Assembly: GCF_038502225.1 (NCBI RefSeq)
Contig: NC_091378.1
Location: 11,325,456-11,389,455, forward strand
Length of the DNA stretch: 64,000 nucleotides
DNA from: Cherax quadricarinatus
Lineage: Eukaryota > Arthropoda > Malacostraca > Decapoda > Parastacidae
Direction: 5' to 3'
This document shows positions 57,690 to 64,000 of this stretch, in pieces. The notes under the pieces were generated by a model that saw only the letters and a list, made by a program, of their open reading frames with translations, had not been told where the DNA came from and searched no databases. The stretch's first letter is position 1; each line of letters starts with the position of its first letter. Made by a program: the position numbers and the translations under genes.

Positions 57690-57726
57690 GACTTGAAAAA
57701 GCCCACTGTGTGGGCGAAACGTAGTC
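57690..57726 (+). ncRNA. hammerhead-like motif, family C, right arm
   Basis: GAC (57690-57692) with GUC (57724-57726); stem II GCCCAC/GUGGGC (57701-57715); GAAACGU (57716-57722). AATAAAG follows. Confidence 0.45.
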
Positions 57727-58675
57727 AATAAAGGATCACATTATACTGCATTTGTGTTTATATTGCCAGAGCGGAAAAATAATGTAAGGGACCTGGGAGT
57801 AGTAATGTCTGAGGATCTCACTTTCAAGGATCACAACAGTGCCACGATCGCACGTGCAAAGAAAATGATAGGATGGATAATGAGAACTTTCAAAACGAGA
57901 GATGCCAAGCCCATGATGATCCTTTTCAAATCACTTGTTCTCTCTAGGCTGGAATACTGCTGTACATTAACATCTCCATACAAAGCAGGTGAAATCGCAG
58001 ATCTAGAGAGTGTACAGAGATCCTTTACTGCACGTATAAGTTCTGTCAAGCACCTTAACTACTGGGAACGCTTGGAAGCACTTGACTTGTACTCGTTGGA
58101 ACGCAGGAGGGAGAGATATATCATAATCTACACTTGGAAAATCTTGGAAGGAATGGTCCCAAATCTACACAGAAATCACTCCCTACGAAAGTAAAAGACT
58201 GGGCAGGCGATGCAAAATGCCGCCAATAAAAAGTAGGGGCGCCATTGGTACACTAAGAGAAAACACCATAAGTGTCCGGGGCCCAAAACTGTTCAACAGC
58301 CTCCCATCAAGCATTAGGGGAATTGCCAATAAACCCCTGGCCGCCTTCAAGAGAGAGCTGGACAGATACCTAAAGTCAGTGCCGGATCAGCCGAGCTGTG
58401 GCTCGTACGTCGGACTGCGTGCGGCCAGCAGTAACAGCCTAGTTGATCAGGCCTTGATCCATCGGGAGGCCTGGTCATGGACCGGGCCGCGGGGGCGTTG
58501 ATCCCCGGAATAACCTCCAGGTAACCTGACCCAAGCTTGCTGATCTGACCCAAGCTTGCTGACCTGACGCAAGCTTGCTGACCTGACGCAAGCTTGCTGA
58601 CCTGACCCATGGTGTTGGCTCTTGTTATCACATCTCTGTATTAAACTGCTTGCTGCTCTACGTTGGATAGGTTAT

Positions 58676-58885
58676 TTAGGGATGTTAGGGACCTGACTAG
58701 CTTGTGCTGCTGGGTCTGGTACAGTGCTCCATCCTTGAGTGGGGATGACCAGACTGGATGGGTCATTGGGATAATCCGGGGGGTGGGTCATTGGTCTAAT
58801 CCGGAAGGGGGGACATGGACCTGCTCCGCATGGGTCAGTAGGCCTGTTGCAGTGTTCCTTCTTTCTTATGTTTCTTATTTTATTA
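58676..58885 (+). mobile_element. CR1 3' UTR end fragment
   Basis: ACCTGACTAGCTTGTGCTGC through CATGGGTCAGTAGGCCTG and TTGCAGTGTTCC to TTCTTATGTTTCTTATT matches the CR1 3' end. The middle part (two GGGTCATTGG motifs) differs, so it is another CR1 subfamily. Confidence 0.8.
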
Positions 58886-58924
58886 AATAGTGAGTTTTAA
58901 ATTCCCACTTAATGTCAGATGACT

Positions 58925-60762
58925 CAAGTTAGTGTAGACGACAAGTTAGTGTAGACGACAAGTTAGTGTAGACGACAAGTTAGTGTAGACAAGTTAGTGT
59001 AGACGACAAATTAGTGTAGACGACAAATTAGTGTAGACGACAAATTAGTGTAGACGACAAATTAGTGTAGACAAGTTAGTGTAGACAAGTTAGTGTAGAC
59101 GACAAATTAGTTTAGACGACAAATTAGTGTAGACGACAAATTAGTGTAGACGACAAATTAGTGTAGACAAGTTAGTGTAGACGACAAATTAGTGTAGACG
59201 ACAAATTAGTGTAGACGACAAGTTAGTGTAGACGACAAATTAGTGTAGACGACAAATTAGTGTAGACGACAAGTTAGTGTAGACGGCAAGTTAGTGTAGA
59301 CGGCAAGTTAGTGTAGACGACAAGTTAGTGTAGACGGCAAGTTAGTGTAGACGACAAGTTAGTGTAGACGACAAATTAGTGTAGACGACAAGTTAGTGTA
59401 GACGACAAGTTAGTGTAGACGACAAATTAGTGTAGACGACAAGTTAGTGTAGACGACAAGTTAGTGTAGACGACAAGTTAGTGTAGACAAGTTAGTGTAG
59501 ACGACAAATTAGTGTAGACGACAAATTAGTGTAGACGACAAATTAGTGTAGACGACAAATTAGTGTAGACAAGTTAGTGTAGACAAGTTAGTGTAGACGA
59601 CAAATTAGTTTAGACGACAAATTAGTGTAGACGACAAATTAGTGTAGACGACAAATTAGTGTAGACAAGTTAGTGTAGACGACAAATTAGTGTAGACGAC
59701 AAATTAGTGTAGACGACAAGTTAGTGTAGACGACAAATTAGTGTAGACGACAAATTAGTGTAGACGACAAGTTAGTGTAGACGGCAAGTTAGTGTAGACG
59801 GCAAGTTAGTGTAGACGACAAGTTAGTGTAGACGGCAAGTTAGTGTAGACGACAAGTTAGTGTAGACGACAAATTAGTGTAGACGACAAGTTAGTGTAGA
59901 CGACAAGTTAGTGTAGACGACAAGTTAGTGTAGACGACAAACTAGTGTAGACAACAAGTTAGTGTAGACGACAAGTTAGTGTAGACAAATTAGTGTAGAC
60001 GACAAATTAGTTTAGACGACAAATTAGTGTAGACGACAAATTAGTGTAGACGACAAATTAGTGTAGACAAGTTAGTGTAGACGACAAATTAGTGTAGACG
60101 ACAAATTAATGTAGACGACAAGTTAGTGTAGACGACAAATTAGTGTAGACGACAAATTAGTGTAGACGACAAGTTAGTGTAGACGGCAAGTTAGTGTAGA
60201 CGACAAATTAGTGTAGACGACAAGTTAGTGTAGAAGGCAAGTTAGTGTAGACGGCAAGTTAGTGTAGACAACAAGTTAGTGTAGACAACAAGTTAGTGTA
60301 GACGACAAGTTAGTGTAGAAGGCAAGTTAGTGTAGACGACAAGTTAGTGTAGACGACAAATTAGTGTAGACGACAAGTTAGTGTAGACGACAAGTTAGTG
60401 TAGACGACAAATTAGTGTAGACGACAAGTTAGTGTAGACGACAAGTTAGTGTAGACGACAAGTTAGTGTAGACGACAAGTTAGTGTAGACGACAAGTTAG
60501 TGTAGACGACAAATTAGTGTAGACGACAAGTTAGTGTAGAAGGCAAGTTAGTGTAGACGGCAAGTTAGTGTAGACAACAAGTTAGTGTAGACGACAAGTT
60601 AGTGTAGACGACAAGTTAGTGTAGACGACAAGTTAGTGTAGACGACAAGTTAGTGTAGACGACAAGTTAGTGTAGACGGCAAGTTAGTGCAGACGACAAG
60701 TTAGTGTAGACGACAAGTTAGTGTAGACGACAAGTTAGTGTAGACGGCAAGTTAGTGTAGAC
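58925..60762. repeat. 17-bp minisatellite, about 108 units
   Basis: The unit is GACGACAAGTTAGTGTA, with CAAATTAG, GACGGCAAG and shorter GACAAGTTAGTGTA variants. A rare ATTAGTTTAGAC variant recurs at 59106, 59604 and 60006. The 498-bp spacing shows a higher-order duplication. Confidence 0.97.
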
Positions 60763-60822
60763 AAGTGCTGCCTTATTTCAGTTCCTATTTTGTCATGAGA
60801 TATTCAGTGTTTTAACTTGTAT

Positions 60823-61035
60823 GTTTACCTGGAGTTTACCTGGAGAGGGTTTCGGGGGTCATCGCCCCCGCGGCTCGGTTTGAGACCAGGCCTCATGGTG
60901 GATCATGATCTGATCAACCAGGCTGTTACTGTTGGCCGCACGCAAACTGACGTACGAACCACAGCCCGGTTGTTCAGGTACTAACTTAAGGTGCCTGTCC
61001 AGTGCCATCTTGAAGACGTGTTTGTAGTTTACTTT
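60823..61035 (-). mobile_element. LINE family 3, 3' end fragment
   Basis: TTTACCTGGAGTTTACCTGG at its start is a doubled 3' tail. The rest, with GACCAGGCCTCATGG and GATCAACCAGGCTG, is the reverse of the 3' end at 58370-58520. Confidence 0.8.
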
Positions 61036-61362
61036 TCACCTCCTGGATACTGTATAACAATGCTGATTCTGTTTACATTCCTTAATAATGTTGACGAAGA
61101 TAAACATTCAGGTCAGCTTCCAGTGTTAAAATTATACAAAGTAAGTTAATAATGAATTTATATGAATTCCTCATTGCAGGTTAGTTGTTAAAAATTATAA
61201 TATAAGAATTTTTTAAACCCTCAGATTATATTCAATATATATAACTACCTATTTTAAGGACTCGAGTCTGCTTTTCCAGATTTATTTCCTCCTGCCCTTG
61301 TTAGTTCTGTCATACCTACTGTTAAAACTATGTATGGAGTCTGCCTCCACCTTTTTGTCCAT

Positions 61363-61560
61363 CAAGATTGATGGACTGACCACATCGACTCAAGGTTGAG
61401 GGACTGATTACCTCATTCTCCTCCTGTTCTTCAAGTTTCTCCTGTGTATGGACTGATGAAGCCACTGTGTGGCGAAACGTTTCCTTAATAAAGATACCCA
61501 AGAGTTGCACATGCGTCTAATTTATCAACATGTCGGTTCTGTGAACCATTCATCTACAAG
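61363..61560 (+). mobile_element. single PLE terminal repeat, family A
   Basis: From ATCAAGATTGATGGACTGAC to AACCATTCATCTACAAG; matches the right arm of 28205-28592. Only one arm is present and no target duplication was found. Confidence 0.8.
61450..61484 (+). ncRNA. hammerhead-like motif, family A
   Basis: GGA/UCC stem I, CUGAUGA, GCCAC/GUGGC, GAAACGUU; AATAAAG follows. Confidence 0.6.
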
Positions 61561-61962
61561 AAGTTATTCCACACATTTACCATCCAGAAGCTGAACAAAC
61601 TCCTCCTGTGACTCATATGTCTTTAATTTCCTCTGCCTCTCAGACTACATTCATTTGTTTGTAATTTGTTATCGTGTCTCCCCAGGTTCCTATCTCCGAG
61701 AGTTGTTAGATTGTTTCTTTGATCTCCCTCTTAGCTCATTCCTCTTAGCGTTGAAACTGACCTCGTTGCGCTTCTTTGCACATTTTGTGGTTGCTTAACA
61801 TGTATTACCATGTGTGGGCTCCATGCTGGTTCAGCGTACTCTGACAGGTCTGTCACGTGAATGATTCTTTGATGAGATTTCTGAAGGATGCTCTACGATT
61901 GGCTAAATGAGCATTGTCTACGGTTCTTATTCGGTTGATGTGTGCATGTCGTGTAGTGCTTG

Positions 61963-62206
61963 GCATTATGCTCACTCCTATGTCTCCTGGCACTATGCTC
62001 ACTCCTATGTCTGTCTCCTGGCACTATGCTCACTCCTATGTCTGTCTCCTGGCACTATGCTCACTTCTAGGTCTGTCTCCTGGCATTATGCTCACTCCTA
62101 GATCTGTCTCCTGGCATTATGCTCACTCCAAGATCTGTCTCCTGGCATTATGCTCACTCCTAGATCTGTCTCCTGGCATTATGCTCACTCCTAGGTCTGT
62201 CTCCTT
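61963..62206. repeat. 31-bp minisatellite inside a LINE RT
   Basis: About eight units containing TGGCATTATGCTCACTCCTA and GATCTGTCTCC. In reverse each resembles the LINE codons for EKDLGVSI, so it expanded from RT coding sequence. Confidence 0.85.
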
Positions 62207-62764
62207 ATCTATCCCTCTTATCTACACACAGTTTTTAGATTTCTTACCACTTTCCCAGATTAGATAACTTTATATTTGCTGGGATGTAATTCAAGCAACC
62301 ATTTGTCTATCTAGTCTAGCAGTTGGTAAGGATCCATCTACAGTCTTGCGTCGTCATCTCATTATTTTTGCATCAGGAAGCAGGAACACATCTGACTTTT
62401 CGTGTACTCGTCTATATATAATTACCTGTAAATGGTTGCCTCTTCTCTAGCCGTCACTGGTTTACTTTTTTCTGTCTTTTAGAGCCTTAGCATACCTCTT
62501 TACGTATGGATCCTGTCTCTTCCACTCTACTGTCTAGGTCGTTCCACTGCCTCTCTACTCTAAGATTGAATAAATACTTCATAACATGTCTGTAAGTCAT
62601 CTGTGTTTTCAACTTCCAGCGATGTGCTCGTGTTCCTAATTCTCGTCTCCCGAACAATTTGTTCCTGGCCACACTATCAATTCCTCTCAGTGTTTTTTAC
62701 TTGAATGGTATACAATACCGACAAGACGAAAATTAGACACATGCAACGTCTGGGTATCTTGTAT

Positions 62765-62799
62765 GTAGACGTTTCGCCATCCAGTGGATTTATCAATAC
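62765..62799 (-). ncRNA. hammerhead-like motif, family D, left arm
   Basis: Minus strand: GUA/UAC stem I, UUGAUAA, CCA/UGG stem II, GAAACGUC. Confidence 0.4.
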
Positions 62800-63027
62800 A
62801 AATTCTGGGACATAATTTGAAGACAGAACTACAAAAGATGAGGTAATCAATCCCTCAGTCTTGGAGTTGGTGTGAAGAGCACCGTACTGGTGAAGAGCAC
62901 CGTAGTCGTGAAGAGCACCGTACTGGTGAAGAATCACGACTACGGTGCTCTTCACGCCAACTCCAAGACTGAGGGATTGATTACCTCATCTTTTGTAGTT
63001 CTGTCTTCAAATTATTTTCCAGAATCT

Positions 63028-63062
63028 GTATTGATAAAACCACTGGATGGCGAAACGTCTAC
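63028..63062 (+). ncRNA. hammerhead-like motif, family D, right arm
   Basis: GUA (63028-63030) with UAC (63060-63062), UUGAUAA (63031-63037), CCA/UGG stem II, GAAACGU (63052-63058). Confidence 0.4.
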
Positions 63063-63486
63063 ATTCAAGACACCCGGACGTTGCATGTGTCTAATTTTTC
63101 ACGATGTTATCATATAACCTCTAGTCCTTCTTTCCTTTAATACTATCAGAGTTTAACTCCCTTAGTCTCTCCTTATAGAGTATTTCCCTTAGCTCCGGAA
63201 TTAGTCTCGTTGCTAACCTCTGCACATATTCATGTTTCTTGACTTGCCTGACAAAATGAGAGTTCCATTCTGGTGCTGCCTACTTCAATATAGGCCTGAC
63301 GTACGCCGTCAACAGTGTCATAAATGCTTCCTTTCATAGGTTTCCGAAAGAAAACCTTAAATATACAAGATACTCATTTGCTACAGCAGTTATTCGAGTG
63401 ATGTGCACCTCAGGCGAAATTCTTGATATAATACTTCCCCTTGGGTTTTTCTGTGAGAGAGATCCGCAATCTTTGCACTCCAAGCC

Positions 63487-63773
63487 TGTACTGGGGCTCT
63501 GGTGGCTAACGCTCTCGCTTCACACGGCGAGGGCCTGGAACATTGGACGTGTTTCTTTCCACCTGTTGTCTATGTTCCCCATCAGTAAAATGGGTACCTG
63601 GGTGTTAGTGGACTGGTGTGGGTCGCATCCTGGGACACTGACCTAATTTGCCCGAAATGCAGAGCATAACAAGGGAGTTTCTATATAGTAGTATGTCATT
63701 GTTGTCAGCTAGGACTGTATACCTTGTACATGTACTTGTAGTAAATAAAGATATTATTATTATTATTATTATT
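63487..63773 (+). mobile_element. tRNA-derived SINE, B box deleted
   Basis: Same family as 3441-5366: GGTGGCTAACGCTCTCGCTT, TGGTGTGGGTCGCATCCTGG, TTGTACATGTACTTGTAG, AATAAAG and an (ATT)n tail. Between GGCGAGGGCCTGG and AACATTGG the B-box segment of the other copy is missing. Inserted in the old L-AC-like LINE. Confidence 0.85.
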
Positions 63774-64000
63774 CTTTGCTCAACCATAATGTTCATAACT
63801 TTGTACTTGTTACGGATAAATTCCAGTAGCCATTTCTCTGACCAGACCTGCAACCTGTCCAGGCCCAAATTTAGTTTCTCCTGGTCCTCACCTATTTGTA
63901 GTCTCATTAGTTTCACTTCAGTTGAGAACAGGACACCTCTAACTCCATCATGCACATATACAGAAAACTTCTTGACAACTCTGCGACTAAAGGATTACTT

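Larger units (their letters stand above)
57563..57767. mobile_element. PLE hairpin, family C
   Basis: 205 bp, almost a perfect palindrome: arms about 57588-57672 and 57681-57766 meet at AACAGAACTGTTCTGTT. Target duplication AGAGCGGAAAA (57552-57562, 57768-57778). AATGGTATAAAATACTGAC remains at the left end. Confidence 0.9.
57393..58501 (+). pseudogene. LINE family 3 RT C-terminal region
   Basis: Codons for DAVNLQEDINKVFQWA and NNMMFNEDKFQLLRYG precede the hairpin. After it comes RKNNVRDLGVVMSEDLTF, MIGWIMRTFKTRD, LFKSLVLSRLEYCC, RSFTARISSVKHLNYWERL, LYSLERRRERYIIIYTWKIL. One frame change near 58195 leads to RGPKLFNSLPSSIRG and FKRELDRYLKSVPDQP. This region is typical of CR1-group RTs. The catalytic core is absent. 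Confidence 0.85.
57393..58520 (+). mobile_element. LINE family 3, 5'-truncated, in the 19-bp array
   Basis: The RT C-terminal half and the 3' end, finishing with GGAATAACCTCCAGGTAAC. Short 3' tips of the same family lie at 24087 and 60823 on the minus strand. A PLE hairpin interrupts it at 57563-57767. Confidence 0.85.
56841..58612. repeat. 19-bp minisatellite split by a LINE
   Basis: The unit is CTGACCCAAGCTTGCTGAC (with a HindIII-type AAGCTT), with CTGACG and GAGCTG variants: 56841-57392 and again 58522-58612. The LINE at 57393-58520 lies between. Confidence 0.93.
61265..62300 (-). mobile_element. old L2/CR1-like LINE, RT C-terminus
   Basis: Minus-strand codons near the 3' end read KKVEADSIHSFNSRYDR, comparable to VVEAGTIHSFKKRYD of L-AC. 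Decayed RT sequence continues upstream. It is interrupted by a PLE arm (61363-61560) and has an expanded internal minisatellite (61963-62206). No intact frame. Confidence 0.65.
62700..63110. mobile_element. PLE foldback, family D
   Basis: Inverted arms from AATGGTATACAATACCGAC to CATGTGTCTAATTTTTCAC carry opposed motifs (CGCCATCCAGTGG / CCACTGGATGGCG). Three GTGAAGAGCACCGTA units lie in the left centre. Exact ends and target duplication are unclear. Confidence 0.75.
62400..64000 (-). mobile_element. old L-AC-like LINE copy
   Basis: Minus-strand pieces in order from the right edge: VHDGVRGVLFSTEVKLMR and LDRLQVWSEKWLLEF (63605-63955), the RT thumb region (63115-63470), then HRWKLKTQMTYRHVMKYLF and QWNDLDSRV (62487-62672) and a 3' UTR remnant near 62400. 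Interrupted by a SINE (63487-63773) and a PLE foldback (62700-63110). Strongly decayed, and not next to (AC)n. Confidence 0.75.

Overview
The window looks like a repeat-dominated stretch of an animal nuclear genome, most likely an arthropod and plausibly a decapod crustacean. The clues are CR1-type LINEs with an octamer tail of the GTTCTTAT type, Penelope-like elements (PLEs) with GIY-YIG endonuclease, tRNA-derived SINEs, long satellites and abundant (AC)n. The taxon is an inference. I found no convincing host gene, no structural RNA gene and no bacterial-type operon. Almost every long reading frame is retroelement coding sequence or an artefact of tandem repeats.

Layout. 1-9 kb: an old CR1 copy on the minus strand (1-2.7 kb), then a decayed PLE on the plus strand (2.95-7.1 kb; reverse transcriptase with YVDD, then GIY-YIG) broken by a SINE that itself holds a young CR1, a foldback PLE, a CR1 3' tip and a 5'-truncated CR1; then a second old CR1 copy. 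9.36-23.19 kb: a 65-bp satellite of about 209 monomers with higher-order duplications and one SINE inserted. 24-42 kb: a nest of insertions. CR1-A holds a PLE foldback, which holds a gag-only LINE. CR1-A also holds a small foldback and CR1-B. CR1-B holds another foldback and the full-length, apparently intact CR1-C (32267-36387, minus strand). A gag LINE, PLE pieces, a CR1 fragment and a 42-bp minisatellite follow.

42.2-54.2 kb: four copies of a second LINE family (here L-AC), each in contact with (AC)n microsatellite, one nearly full length (50189-54230). 54.2-64 kb: foldback PLEs, an inverted SINE pair, 18-, 19- and 17-bp minisatellites, a third LINE family split by a perfect hairpin, and old L2/CR1-like copies on the minus strand with a PLE foldback and a SINE.

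The most interesting signal is a hammerhead-ribozyme-like motif in the PLE terminal repeats. At least five sequence families keep a stem II hairpin, GAAACGU and a three-base-pair stem I whose two sides change together (GGA/UCC, CGA/UCG, GAC/GUC, GUA/UAC). These repeats occur as outward-facing inverted pairs flanked by target duplications of about 12 bp. CR1 insertions in the same window show no clear duplication. Two insertions can be compared with an unoccupied paralogous site inside the window.
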